Below are positions 55,690 to 64,000 of a stretch of DNA of 64,000 nt, piece by piece (positions within the stretch are counted from its first letter, which is position 1; each line of letters starts with the position of its first letter). The notes below the pieces were generated by a model, which searched no databases, had not been told where the DNA came from, and was given only the letters and a program-made list of their open reading frames with translations. Origin of the DNA: Lysobacteraceae bacterium PS02340 (GTDB taxonomy: Bacteria > Pseudomonadota > Gammaproteobacteria > Xanthomonadales > Xanthomonadaceae); the NCBI GenBank assembly GCA_029959605.1, contig JASCOC010000005.1, forward strand, positions 1 through 64,000, given 5' to 3'. Made by a program: the position numbers and the translations under genes.

Positions 55690-56601
55690 ATGAATGATTT
55701 CGACACCGTCCGCGATTATCTGACCGGCCTGCAGGACCGGATCTGCCATGCGATCGAAGGCGCCGACGGCCGCGCCCGTTTCGTCGAAGACCTTTGGCAG
55801 CGCGCAGAAGGCGGCGGTGGCCGCACCCGCATCCTGCGCGACGGCGCGGTGTTCGAGCAGGCCGGCATCGGCTTTTCCGATGTCTCCGGCACCGCCCTGC
55901 CGCCATCGGCCAGCGCCAACCGTCCGGAACTCGCCGGCGCCTCGTGGCGCGCCTGCGGCGTGTCGCTGGTGTTCCATCCCCACAATCCGCACCTGCCGAC
56001 CACGCATGCCAACGTGCGCCACTTCCGCGCCGTGCGCGACGGCGAAACCGTGGCCTGGTGGTTCGGCGGCGGCTTCGATCTGACCCCGTTCTATCCGGTC
56101 GACGAGGACGTGCTGCACTGGCACCGCACCGCGCGCGACCTGTGCGAACCCTTCGGCGGACAGGCGCGCTACGACGCCCACAAACAGTGGTGCGACGACT
56201 ACTTCTTCCTCAAGCACCGCAACGAGACGCGCGGTATCGGCGGGTTGTTCTTCGACGATCTGCATGGCGATTTCGACACCGACTTCGCCTACATGCGCGC
56301 AGTCGGCGACGGCTTTCTCGATGCCTATCTGCCGATCGTCGAGCGCCGCAAGCAAGCGCCGTACGGTGAGGCGGAGCGCGAGTTCCAGCTGTACCGCCGC
56401 GGCCGCTACGTCGAATTCAACCTGGTCTACGACCGCGGCACGCTGTTCGGCCTGCAGTCGGGCGGACGCGCCGAATCGATCCTGATGAGCCTGCCGCCGC
56501 GCGTACGCTGGGAATACGGCTTCACCCCGGCGGCCGGCAGCGACGAGTCGCGTCTGGCCGGCTACCTGCACCCGCGCGACTGGCTCGCCGAGCTGGCCTG
56601 A
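55690..56601 (+). CDS. hemF: oxygen-dependent coproporphyrinogen III oxidase
   Basis: A 303-residue cytoplasmic enzyme of haem synthesis, oxidatively decarboxylating coproporphyrinogen III to protoporphyrinogen IX with oxygen. Conserved stretches are [37 protein letters not shown]-type [20 protein letters not shown] and [20 protein letters not shown]. The start at 55690 gives the usual length. It lies near cydAB, which needs haem; no shared promoter is seen. The pseudouridine synthase gene follows 18 bp later. Confidence 0.97.
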   Translation: MNDFDTVRDYLTGLQDRICHAIEGADGRARFVEDLWQRAEGGGGRTRILRDGAVFEQAGIGFSDVSGTALPPSASANRPELAGASWRACGVSLVFHPHNPHLPTTHANVRHFRAVRDGETVAWWFGGGFDLTPFYPVDEDVLHWHRTARDLCEPFGGQARYDAHKQWCDDYFFLKHRNETRGIGGLFFDDLHGDFDTDFAYMRAVGDGFLDAYLPIVERRKQAPYGEAEREFQLYRRGRYVEFNLVYDRGTLFGLQSGGRAESILMSLPPRVRWEYGFTPAAGSDESRLAGYLHPRDWLAELA

Positions 56602-56619
56602 ACACGCCGGATCGAGCCG

Positions 56620-57300
56620 GTGACCGCAATCGACGACGCCACGCATGCGGTCCTCGTACCGGACCGTCTGCGCGTGCTGCACGTCGACGATCACCTGCTG
56701 GCGTTCGACAAGCCCAGCGGCCTGCTGTCGGTACCCGGCCGCGGGGCGGACAAACACGACTGCCTCGCGAGCCGCGCTCTGGCGCTGTGGCCGGACGCGC
56801 GCGTCGTGCATCGGCTGGACCAGCCGACGTCGGGCGTCATCGTGCTGGCGCGAACTGCGGAGATGCAGCGCGCGCTCGGCGACGCCTTCGCCGAACGCCG
56901 CGTCGACAAGCGCTATGTCGCGATCGTCGACGGCTGGCCCGACGCGGATGCCGGCACGATCGATCTGCCGCTGCAGGCCGACTGGCCGAACCGGCCGCGG
57001 CAACAGGTTGACTGCATCAGCGGCAAGCCCGCAAGGACCCGCTGGCAGGTCCTGTCGCGCACGCAGACTACGGACAGGGCGCCCTGCACCCGGTTGGCGC
57101 TGATGCCCGAGACCGGCCGCACGCACCAGCTGCGTGTGCACCTGCGGGCGATCGGCCATCCAATCCTCGGCGATGCGCTGTATGCCTCGCCCGAAGCGCA
57201 CGCACGCGCGGCGCGGCTGCTGCTGCACGCGGAGTCGCTGAGCTTCGAACATCCGGCGACCGGCGCGTCGCTGTGCATCACATGCGCGGTGCCGTTCTGA
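56620..57300 (+). CDS. rluA: RluA-family pseudouridine synthase
   Basis: A 226-residue enzyme that isomerises uridine to pseudouridine in rRNA/tRNA. The catalytic loop is RVVHRLDQPTSGVIVLAR (Asp in HRLD). DDHLLAFDKPSGLLSVPGRG and PETGRTHQLRVHLRAIGHPI are typical of RluA itself rather than RluC/D, because the N-terminal S4 domain is absent. The start is a GTG at 56620, 18 bp after hemF. The gene symbol is by length and motif; a specific target site cannot be proven. Confidence 0.85.
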   Translation: MTAIDDATHAVLVPDRLRVLHVDDHLLAFDKPSGLLSVPGRGADKHDCLASRALALWPDARVVHRLDQPTSGVIVLARTAEMQRALGDAFAERRVDKRYVAIVDGWPDADAGTIDLPLQADWPNRPRQQVDCISGKPARTRWQVLSRTQTTDRAPCTRLALMPETGRTHQLRVHLRAIGHPILGDALYASPEAHARAARLLLHAESLSFEHPATGASLCITCAVPF

Positions 57301-57353
57301 AACTCAGCACTCCCGCGACACCTGCAACAACCATCGCAGCAAATTCCGGACGT

Positions 57354-57389
57354 AAAAAAGCCCCGCAGGCAGGGGGGGCCTACGGGGCT
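57354..57389 (-). terminator. Rho-independent terminator of the sX13-like RNA
   Basis: Stem agccccg (57359-57365) with cggggct (57383-57389), extended by an inner aggc/gcct pairing and a C-rich loop on the minus strand. A T-run of six follows. Confidence 0.88.
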
Positions 57390-57479
57390 CGGGGAACCGG
57401 GCGCGGGGAGACGCCTGATGGTTCCGGTCGATCACTCCAGGGGAAGGAAGCGATCTAGCGACAGACCTTGCATCTGTCG
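57354..57479 (-). ncRNA. sX13-like small RNA with three C-rich loops
   Basis: In the 320-bp gap between the pseudouridine synthase and polA, a minus-strand RNA can be folded from sequence. Hairpin 1 (57459-57479) has a perfect 7-bp stem. Hairpin 2 (57430-57455) has loop UUCCCCU. Hairpin 3 (57393-57425) has loop UCUCCCCG. The terminator hairpin (57359-57389) has an all-C loop followed by a U-run (57354-57359). Three C-rich loops plus a terminator are the architecture of sX13 of Xanthomonas, about 115 nt. The 5' end near 57477 is inferred from TTATGT at 57484-57489; no clear -35 was found. The rest of the gap shows nothing else. Confidence 0.78.
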
Positions 57480-57620
57480 AGGGACATAAGACCATTCCAT
57501 GGATGGATGGATCGTGAAGATTCCGGTTAATATTCTGTTGGATTCAGGCCGCATTTACTCGCATGCGGCGCAGATAGCGGCGTCGCCACACACGGCACAT
57601 TTCAGCCGGCGAAACGCAGA

Positions 57621-60362
57621 TCAATGCGCCTCGTCCCAGTTGTCGCCGATGCCGCTGTCGACGACCAGCGGCACCCGCAGTTCGCCGGCGCGGGTCATCC
57701 GGGTCACGACCTCGGCCAGCAGCGTGTCGACGAAATCCAGATCCGCTTCGAACACCAGTTCATCGTGCACCTGAAGGATCATTTTCGCGCGGTCCGCGTG
57801 ACCGGCGATCCAGCTGTCGATGGTGATCATCGCGCGCTTGATGATGTCGGCCGCGGTGCCCTGCATCGGCGCGTTGATCGCGGCGCGCTCGGCGCCGGCG
57901 CGCTGCGAGGGATTGCCCTTCTGGATGAAGTCCAGCGTCAGTCGCCGGCCGAACACCGTCTCGACGTAACCGGTCTCGCGTGCCTGCAGCCGGGTGCGGT
58001 CCATGAAGTCGCGCACGCCCGGATACCGCGAGAAGTACAGCGCGATGTAATCCTGCGCCTCGCCGCGGCCGATGCCGAGATTACGCGCCAGACCAAAGGC
58101 ACTCATGCCGTACATCAGGCCGAAGTTGATCGCCTTCGCCGCGCGTCGCTCGTTGCCGGTGACGTCCTCCAGCGGGCGGGCGAAGACTTCGGCCGCCGTC
58201 GCGCGATGGATGTCGACACCGGATTCGAACGCCCGCACCAGACCCGGATCCTCGGACAGGTGCGCCATGATCCGCAGCTCGATCTGCGAGTAGTCGCAGG
58301 CGATCAGCTTGCGGCCCGGCGGCGCGACGAAGGCGCGGCGGATCCGGCGGCCGTCGTCGGTGCGGATCGGGATGTTCTGCAGGTTCGGATCCGACGACGA
58401 CAACCGCCCCGTCGCCGCGCCCGCCTGGTGGTAGCTGGTGTGCACGCGGCCGGTGTCGGCGTTGATCATCTCCGGCAGCTTGTCGGTGTACGTGCTGCGC
58501 AGCTTCGCGAGGCCGCGGTACTCGAGGATCACGCGCGGCAGTTCGTGCTGGTCGGCAATCGCCTCCAGCGCTTCCTCGTTGGTGCTCGGCTGACCCTTCG
58601 GCGTCTTCACCACGGCCGGCAACTTCAGCTCGTCGAACAGCAATGCGCCGAGCTGCTTGGGCGAATCGAGATTGAAGGTGCGGCCGGCGAGTTCGGTCGC
58701 CTTCTGCTGCGCGGCGAGCATGCGCTTGGACAGGTCCGCGCTCTGCCGGCGCAGTTCGTCGGCATCGACGCGTACGCCGTTCGCCTCGATGCGCGCGAGC
58801 ACCGGCACCAGCGGAATCTCGATGTCGGCGTAAACGCGCACCAGGCCCGCATAGGCTTCGATGCGCGGCTTCATGACCCGGTGCAGCCGCAGGGTGATGT
58901 CGGCATCTTCGGCGGCGTACTTCGACGCGTCGTCGATGGCGACCTGCGAGAACGAGATCTGCTTGGCGCCCTTGCCGGCGACATCCTCGAACTTGATCGT
59001 CTCCATGCCGAGATGGCGCTTGGCCAGCGAGTCGAGATCGTGGCGTGCGATGCCGGCGTCGAGCACGAAACTTTCGAGCAGCGTGTCGTCGGCGTAACCG
59101 CGCACGTCGACGCCATGCCGGCGCAGCACATGGATGTCGTATTTGCCGTGCTGGCCGAGCTTGCGCTTCGCCGGGTCTTCGAGGACGCCGCGCAATGTAT
59201 CGAGCACCAACGCGCGATCGAGCTGCGCCGGTGCGCCGGGATAGTCGTGGCCGACGGGGATGTAGGCAGCGCGGCCGGGTTCGATCGCGAAACTCAGGCC
59301 GACCAGGCCCGAGCGCATCGCGTCGAGCGCGTCGGTTTCGGTGTCGAACGCGAATTCGTCGGCGGCCTGCAGCTGCGCGACCCAGGCATCGAGCTGCTCG
59401 CGCGTCGTCACCGTCTCGTACTCGCCCGGCACCGACAGCGCGGGATCGAGCGTCGACGGCGGCGCGGGCATCGTGACCGCCGTGGCGACTGTGGGCGCAG
59501 TGCCCGTATCACCAGCCGTGTCGAGGTCCTTCAACGCCTGACCGAAGCCGTAACGCGCGTACAGCACGCGCAGGGCATCGATCGCACGCGGCCGCAGGAT
59601 CAGCGTCTCCGGACCGCCGTCGAGCGCGACATCGGTCTTGATCGTCGCCAGTGCGCGGCTCAGCGGCAGCTGATGCAGCGCCTCGCGCAGGCTCTCACCG
59701 ATCTTGCCCTTGATGTTGCCCGCGTTCGCGATCACGCCGTCGAGCGATTCGTATTCGGTGAGCCACTTCGCCGCGGTCTTGGGCCCGCACTTCGGCACAC
59801 CGGGAATGTTGTCGATGCTGTCGCCCATCAGCGCGAGCAGATCGACGATCTGGTCGGCGCGGACGCCGAACTTCTCGACCACGGTCGCGTCGCTGTCCAT
59901 GCGGCTGCCGCTCATCGTGTTGACCAGGGTCACGCGCGGGCGCACCAGCTGGGCGAAATCCTTGTCGCCGGTGGAGATCGTCACCTCGATGCCGGCGTCG
60001 GCCGCCTGCAGCGCCAGCGTGCCGATGACATCGTCGGCCTCGACGCCGGGGACGCGCAGGATCGGAAAGCCGAGCGCCTCGACGATCGTGCACATCGGCT
60101 CGACCTGCGCACGCAGTTCGTCGGGCATCGGCGGGCGATTGGCCTTGTACTGGTCGTAGAGGTCGTCGCGGAAGGTCTTCCCGGGCGCGTCGACGACGAA
60201 CGCCGCGAAGTCCGGCGCCTCCTTCAAGGTGGCGCGCAACATGTTGACGATGCCGAACAGCGCGCCGGTGGGTTCACCGTCGGCGTTGCTCAGCGGCGGC
60301 AGCGCGTGGAACGCGCGATACAGGTACGAGGACCCGTCGATCAGGATGAGGCGTTTCGTCAT
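57621..60362 (-). CDS. polA: DNA polymerase I
   Basis: A 913-residue repair and lagging-strand polymerase. The 5' nuclease domain (residues 1 to about 290) begins LILIDGSSYLYRAFHALPPL. The 3'-5' exonuclease domain is active by motif (FAFDTETD with Asp340/Glu342). The polymerase domain has motif A DYSQIELRIMAHLSEDPG, motif B RRAAKAINFGLMYGMSAFGL and motif C VHDELVFEAD (Asp867). The length and domain set are complete. The sX13-like RNA lies 142 bp after its stop on the same strand. Confidence 0.98.
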   Translation of the reverse strand: MTKRLILIDGSSYLYRAFHALPPLSNADGEPTGALFGIVNMLRATLKEAPDFAAFVVDAPGKTFRDDLYDQYKANRPPMPDELRAQVEPMCTIVEALGFPILRVPGVEADDVIGTLALQAADAGIEVTISTGDKDFAQLVRPRVTLVNTMSGSRMDSDATVVEKFGVRADQIVDLLALMGDSIDNIPGVPKCGPKTAAKWLTEYESLDGVIANAGNIKGKIGESLREALHQLPLSRALATIKTDVALDGGPETLILRPRAIDALRVLYARYGFGQALKDLDTAGDTGTAPTVATAVTMPAPPSTLDPALSVPGEYETVTTREQLDAWVAQLQAADEFAFDTETDALDAMRSGLVGLSFAIEPGRAAYIPVGHDYPGAPAQLDRALVLDTLRGVLEDPAKRKLGQHGKYDIHVLRRHGVDVRGYADDTLLESFVLDAGIARHDLDSLAKRHLGMETIKFEDVAGKGAKQISFSQVAIDDASKYAAEDADITLRLHRVMKPRIEAYAGLVRVYADIEIPLVPVLARIEANGVRVDADELRRQSADLSKRMLAAQQKATELAGRTFNLDSPKQLGALLFDELKLPAVVKTPKGQPSTNEEALEAIADQHELPRVILEYRGLAKLRSTYTDKLPEMINADTGRVHTSYHQAGAATGRLSSSDPNLQNIPIRTDDGRRIRRAFVAPPGRKLIACDYSQIELRIMAHLSEDPGLVRAFESGVDIHRATAAEVFARPLEDVTGNERRAAKAINFGLMYGMSAFGLARNLGIGRGEAQDYIALYFSRYPGVRDFMDRTRLQARETGYVETVFGRRLTLDFIQKGNPSQRAGAERAAINAPMQGTAADIIKRAMITIDSWIAGHADRAKMILQVHDELVFEADLDFVDTLLAEVVTRMTRAGELRVPLVVDSGIGDNWDEAH

Positions 60363-60582
60363 CCGGGGATTCTAAGGGGTCCGTCGTTCGGGCCGCGTTC
60401 GAGGCCGAACGCCCCGGAAGCGGCTGCGTGGCGCGCGGGCCGTGCCGGCGCGCACTGACAGAATCCGAACATCGCGTCGCGATAATCCGGCCCATACGGG
60501 GAGTCTGTATGCGCATGTCCTGCCAGGGCTGGTCGAATCACCGGTGTCACGCCATCCGCAGCCCGGACGCGTGGGTCCGCCG

Positions 60583-61365
60583 ATGACGCGTCCGGACGGT
60601 GAGCCGCCCGCGACCGACTGGACCGCAGGCACCGTCTGCCGCAATTGCGGCGCGGCATTGGGTGAGGGCCCCTACTGCAGCCAGTGCGGCCAGAAGGCGG
60701 CGCAGCGCCTGCAACTGGGCGATCTGCGCCGGGAAACCTGGGAGAAGTGGCGGCTGTTCGAACTGTCGGTCGCGCGCACCGCCGGCCGCCTGCTGCTGCG
60801 CCCCGGCACCGTGGCCCGCGAATACGTGGCGGGTGCGCGCGTGCGCCATGTACATCCGCTCAAGCTGCTGCTGGTCTGCGTCGCGGTGTTGTTGCTGGTG
60901 CTCAATGCGAGCGGTTTCCTGCAAGTGGGCGGCGCCCAGTATCGCGATGCGATGGCGATGATGCAGCGCTACGCCAACTGGAGTTTCACCCTGGGCTTCT
61001 TCGCGGTGGTCGCCAGCACGGTGCTGGTATTCGGGCGGCGTCGTTACAACCTGGTCGAGCACATGGTGCTGGCCGCCTATGCATCGGCGGTGATCATCGT
61101 GCTGAATCTGGTGAACCAGCTGCCGCTGCTGGCGATGCGCGACCCCGCGCTGGTGCTGCCGTGGCGCGAGGCCGCCAAGTGGTACATGTACGCGGCCAAG
61201 GCGGTGGTACTGGCCGTCGCCTTCCGGCAGTTCTTCGAGCTCGATCTGCGCCGCGAGTGGTGGCGCCTGGCGCTCGCGCTGGTGGTGTTCGTCGCGATCG
61301 ACTGGCTGCTGCGACGCGCCTACGCCCATCTCATCGTTGCGATCGTCTACGCGCAAACGTCCTGA
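60583..61365 (+). CDS. DUF3667 zinc-ribbon membrane protein
   Basis: A 260-residue protein. An N-terminal zinc ribbon (CRNCGAALGEGPYCSQCGQ, about residues 18-36) leads into ETWEKWRLFELSVARTAGRL, the DUF3667 region. It is followed by four to five transmembrane helices, the first near residues 94-110 (PLKLLLVCVAVLLLVL). The family role is unknown. The start at 60583 fits the zinc ribbon; a longer upstream frame is not conserved. It precedes the metalloprotease gene by 24 bp. Confidence 0.85.
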   Translation: MTRPDGEPPATDWTAGTVCRNCGAALGEGPYCSQCGQKAAQRLQLGDLRRETWEKWRLFELSVARTAGRLLLRPGTVAREYVAGARVRHVHPLKLLLVCVAVLLLVLNASGFLQVGGAQYRDAMAMMQRYANWSFTLGFFAVVASTVLVFGRRRYNLVEHMVLAAYASAVIIVLNLVNQLPLLAMRDPALVLPWREAAKWYMYAAKAVVLAVAFRQFFELDLRREWWRLALALVVFVAIDWLLRRAYAHLIVAIVYAQTS

Positions 61366-61389
61366 ATCCACGCTACCAGAGGAATGGCC

Positions 61390-63054
61390 ATGTCCCGACG
61401 TTTTTTTGCCCGCTCGTTCCGTCCGCTGCCTGCGGTGTTGCCGCTGGCCCTGCTGCTGGCCGCCTGCGGGGATCGGGAGGCGACGCCGCCTGCGTCCGCC
61501 GCGTCCGCCGGGGGCGACACCCCCGGTCGCGCGGAGCTGGTCGAGCAGCTCGCATCGACGCTGCAGGCCTGCTCCTACGACGGCCGTCCCGAACTGCTCG
61601 ATCCGGCGACGCTGACCGGCGACGCGCCGGCCGATTGCCGCTCGATGGTCGAGCAGGTCATGGGCTTCACCGGCCTGCCGCAGAACTTCGTCGTGACCGA
61701 AGGTCCTGTCGCGAATGCGGCGGCGGTGATCCTGTTCGACGAACAGAAGATTCCGCAGCGCGTGATCGCGTTCAACCGCAATTTCCTCGGCGAGGTGCGC
61801 GCGGCGACGAACGACAATCCCTGGGCGCCGGTCAGCATCATGGCGCACGAGATCGGCCACCATCTGTCGGGCCACACGATCACCGGCACCGGCAGCCAGC
61901 CGCCGATCGAGCTGGAAGCCGACAAGTTCAGCGGCTTCGTGCTGCAGCGCATGGGCGCGAGCCTAGCCGATGCGCGCAGCGCGATGGCATCGCTGGGCGC
62001 CGACCACGTGACCGCGACCCATCCCGCGCGCAGCGACCGTCTCGCGGCGATCGGCGATGGCTGGATGGAAGCCTGCAGCCAGGCGGGCCGCGCCGACTGC
62101 CAGGGCGGCACCGGCACGGGCACGCCGCCGCCGCAGACGACGCCGTCTCCGCGCAGTGCGTCCGTGCGACTGCCGACGCCGTCCGCGCAGACCATTCCGT
62201 TCAAGTACGGGCGTTTCGTCGTGGACGAAACCGGACGCCTCGATCCCGGCCTGCTCAAGGGCCTCGATACCGCGCTCTACGATCTCGCGCAGACACAGGG
62301 CATCGAACTGGCGCTACTGGTCGTCGACGACCTGCATGGCATGACCGCGCGGGACTACGCATGGGCGATGCTGCGGCAATTGCGGATCGGCAAGCTGGAT
62401 CTCGGCAATGGCGGCGTGTTCGTCGTCGCGCCCGGCCAGGGCACCTCTGCGGTGGCATTCGCGCCGGGCATCGCCAAGCAGCTGGAGTTCGCCGATCCGG
62501 TGAAACAGTTTGATCGCTGGATCGACGAATCGTGGCAGCGCGACTGCCAGGATGCGGACGGGTGTGGCATCTCCAGCCGGAGCCTGCTCGGCATCGTCGA
62601 GTCGCAGGTGCGTTCGCTGACCAGCAGCGGCGTGCAGTTCCAGATCCGCTTCCAGTCGATCCAGGAGGTGCTGGACTTCTCCGCCGCGCGGTTGGCCGAA
62701 CGTCGCGCAGGCCGCGAGTGGGACGACGAGCGCGACCAGGCGCTGGGATCGCTGACCCGCTTCACGGCCACCGTCACCGATCTGACACCCGAACCCGAGC
62801 AGCTCAAGGTCAACGAGAACGTGGTGCGCGACGGCCGCTGGCGGGCCGTCGTGGTCCGTACCGAGGACGGCAAGGACACCACGCTGTACCTGCAGCCGCA
62901 GACCGAACAGCTGATGCCGGGTGGACGGCTGGAGGTCGGCAAGCGCTACAGCTTCGTCGGCGAGCTGATGTCGACCGGCGCCTTCCACACCGACCAGGGC
63001 GTCCTGCAGGGCAACGTGCAGCTCTGGCTTTTCAGTTACGACCCGCTCGACTGA
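61390..63054 (+). CDS. lipoprotein with metalloprotease-like and TPM domains
   Basis: A 554-residue secreted lipoprotein. The signal ends in the lipobox LLAACGDRE. Residues 90-240 contain MAHEIGHHLSGH (HExxH, His153 and His157) and ELEADKFSGFVLQRMG with the third ligand Glu, a gluzincin/M48-like site. Residues about 265-430 contain a TPM/YgcG-type domain (YDLAQTQGIELALLVVDDL, GNGGVFVVAPGQG). A C-terminal beta domain follows (LKVNENVVRDGRWRAVVV). The start at 61390 has AGAGGA six bases upstream. The fusion suggests an envelope-repair protease, but that is inference. Confidence 0.82.
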   Translation: MSRRFFARSFRPLPAVLPLALLLAACGDREATPPASAASAGGDTPGRAELVEQLASTLQACSYDGRPELLDPATLTGDAPADCRSMVEQVMGFTGLPQNFVVTEGPVANAAAVILFDEQKIPQRVIAFNRNFLGEVRAATNDNPWAPVSIMAHEIGHHLSGHTITGTGSQPPIELEADKFSGFVLQRMGASLADARSAMASLGADHVTATHPARSDRLAAIGDGWMEACSQAGRADCQGGTGTGTPPPQTTPSPRSASVRLPTPSAQTIPFKYGRFVVDETGRLDPGLLKGLDTALYDLAQTQGIELALLVVDDLHGMTARDYAWAMLRQLRIGKLDLGNGGVFVVAPGQGTSAVAFAPGIAKQLEFADPVKQFDRWIDESWQRDCQDADGCGISSRSLLGIVESQVRSLTSSGVQFQIRFQSIQEVLDFSAARLAERRAGREWDDERDQALGSLTRFTATVTDLTPEPEQLKVNENVVRDGRWRAVVVRTEDGKDTTLYLQPQTEQLMPGGRLEVGKRYSFVGELMSTGAFHTDQGVLQGNVQLWLFSYDPLD

Positions 63055-63147
63055 GCACGATGGCCGTTCGCGGATGCCGCGTCCACGTCGGCATCCGCGA
63101 GGCGCGCGCATACTGCGCGTTCAATCTCCGACACAGGGAAATCCGTC

Positions 63148-63444
63148 ATGACACGTCTCCGAATCGCGCTGCTCGCCGCCTCCCTGGCCGGGCTGACCGC
63201 CTGCGCGACGACTGGCGGTTCCGGCCTGCCCGACGGCGTGCCTGCCGATGCCGAGCAGGTGACCCGCACCGAGTCCAACGGCGACCAGATCACCGAGTAC
63301 CGCATCGCCGGCCAGCTGCGCGCGGTGCAGGTCGTGCCCTCGCGCGGTCCGGCGTATTTCCTCTACGACCGCGACGGCGACGGCAGCATCGACGGCGACC
63401 GCGACGACGTACCGCAGACCTATTTCAAGCTGTTCGGCTGGTAA
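63148..63444 (+). CDS. DUF2782 lipoprotein
   Basis: A 98-residue lipoprotein (lipobox LTACATTG, Cys near residue 19). The C-terminal half ITEYRIAGQLRAVQVVPSRG then FLYDRDGDGSIDGDRDDVPQ is the DUF2782 signature. The Asp/Gly run resembles an EF-hand-like calcium loop. Family genes often lie near polA or thrB in gammaproteobacteria, as here. The role is unknown. AGGGAAA precedes the start. Confidence 0.88.
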   Translation: MTRLRIALLAASLAGLTACATTGGSGLPDGVPADAEQVTRTESNGDQITEYRIAGQLRAVQVVPSRGPAYFLYDRDGDGSIDGDRDDVPQTYFKLFGW

Positions 63445-63448
63445 GTCC

Positions 63449-64000
63449 GTGGGCGAGGTGTTGCGCGTCGCGCTGGTCGGCTATGGCCTCGCGGGTCGCG
63501 TGTTCCATGCGCCGCTGATCCAGGCGACGCCCGGACTGGCGCTGCACACCGCGGTGTCCAGCGACGCAGGCAAGGTCCTCGCGGACTTTCCCGATTTGCG
63601 CGTCGTCGCGGATCCGCAGACTGCGTTCGATGATCCTGCAATCGATCTCGTCGTCATCGCTTCGCCCAACGCGACACATGCGCCGCTGGCGATCGCGGCG
63701 CTGCAGGCCGGCAAGCATGTCGTCGTCGACAAACCGTTCGCGATCGATCTGCGCGAAGCGCTGGAGGTCGCCGCGGCAGCACGCGCGAGCAGCCGACTGC
63801 TCGGCGTGTTCCACAACCGTCGCTGGGATGCCGATTTCCTCGCGCTGCGTACGCTGGTCGAGGCCGGCACGCTGGGCGACATTGCCGAAGTCCATTCGCA
63901 TTTCGATCGATTCCGCCCGACCGTGCCCGATCGCTGGCGCGAACGCGCGTGTCCGGGCGCGGGGCTGTGGCTGGATCTCGGCCCGCATCTGGTCGATCAG
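63449..64000 (+). CDS. Gfo/Idh/MocA-family oxidoreductase (3' end cut by window)
   Basis: An incomplete gene; 184 codons are present. The N-terminal Rossmann fold begins RVALVGYGLAGRVFHAPLI (GxGxxG variant), with VVIASPNATHAPLAIAAL and GKHVVVDKPFAIDL, where the EKP-type motif reads DKP. LGVFHNRRWDADFLALR and VHSHFDRFRP resemble YdgJ-like dehydrogenases acting on sugar or inositol derivatives. Start is probably GTG 63449; GTG 63458 is possible. It is four bases after the DUF2782 stop. The substrate is unknown. Confidence 0.88.
   Translation, partial: MGEVLRVALVGYGLAGRVFHAPLIQATPGLALHTAVSSDAGKVLADFPDLRVVADPQTAFDDPAIDLVVIASPNATHAPLAIAALQAGKHVVVDKPFAIDLREALEVAAAARASSRLLGVFHNRRWDADFLALRTLVEAGTLGDIAEVHSHFDRFRPTVPDRWRERACPGAGLWLDLGPHLVDQ

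Noticed and set aside
57499-57774. 91-codon plus-strand frame over the sRNA promoter and polA 3' end
   Set aside because: Mostly antisense to polA, with no protein family; the sRNA fold explains the gap better.
57624-60458. Open frame of about 940 codons antisense to polA
   Set aside because: Mirror of polA codon bias; no domain and no plausible start signal.
1-64000. tRNA, rRNA, CRISPR, prophage and transposase genes
   Set aside because: None recognised by eye; tRNAs with unusual sequence could be missed without a dedicated scan.

Overview
The window is high-GC, gene-dense chromosome of a gammaproteobacterium in the Xanthomonadales. The closest overall impression is Luteimonas or Lysobacter within the Xanthomonadaceae/Lysobacteraceae; the genus is an inference. 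Support comes from the order lptM-like/dapF/DUF484/xerC/hslVU, a DUF2782 lipoprotein near polA, ftsE-ftsX next to rhlB-trxA-rho, a small RNA with C-rich loops like sX13 of Xanthomonas, and scattered palindromic repeats. No rRNA, tRNA, CRISPR array, prophage or insertion sequence was seen. Coding density is very high, with many ATGA or TGATG overlaps.

Layout. (1) 84-10905 is a catabolic island. An outer-membrane porin and an MHS-type importer face left. A LysR regulator and seven tightly packed genes face right: carboxymuconolactone decarboxylase family, LigI-like amidohydrolase, crotonase, CaiB/BaiF CoA-transferase, GST, 3-hydroxyacyl-CoA dehydrogenase and enoyl-CoA hydratase. The set looks like uptake, CoA activation and beta-oxidation-like breakdown of an unidentified organic acid. 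(2) 11028-13867 is a two-gene drug-efflux operon (DHA2 MFS plus HlyD adaptor). (3) 13882-14059 is a nested palindromic element, followed by a Phd-like antitoxin/zeta-like kinase pair (14104-15095) and two envelope proteins of unknown role. (4) 16951-22211 is a conserved housekeeping block (hslUV behind a sigma-32-type promoter, xerC, DUF484, dapF, small lipoprotein). (5) 22366-23913 is an orphan nuclease toxin with its immunity protein.

(6) 24405-33568 is a membrane-lipid modification locus: lipocalin, two CFA-synthase-like methyltransferases, DUF1295, DUF1365, FAD oxidoreductase and fatty-acid desaturase, next to an ECF sigma/anti-sigma pair and a secreted protein. Two promoters with the same TGCATCCG/CGTA pattern precede both transcription units and suggest one sigma regulon. 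(7) 33634-40212 holds a glycerophosphodiesterase, queD, a phasin, a HipA-like kinase with DUF3037, ung, a response regulator and ftsXE. (8) 40360-44669 is rhlB, trxA and rho, the last with a long Gln/Asn/Gly-rich N-terminal extension. (9) 44767-52693 has two TonB-C-like secreted proteins, an 1100-residue membrane ankyrin protein, a YcgL protein and cydAB.

(10) 52786-64000 has a DPP-IV-like peptidase, hemF, an RluA-type pseudouridine synthase, the sX13-like sRNA, polA, a DUF3667 membrane protein, a metalloprotease/TPM-domain lipoprotein, the DUF2782 protein and a Gfo/Idh/MocA oxidoreductase cut by the window end.

The strongest leads are the sX13-like RNA downstream of polA, the paired ECF promoters tying the lipid genes to their sigma factor, the toxin/immunity pair and the catabolic island of unknown substrate.
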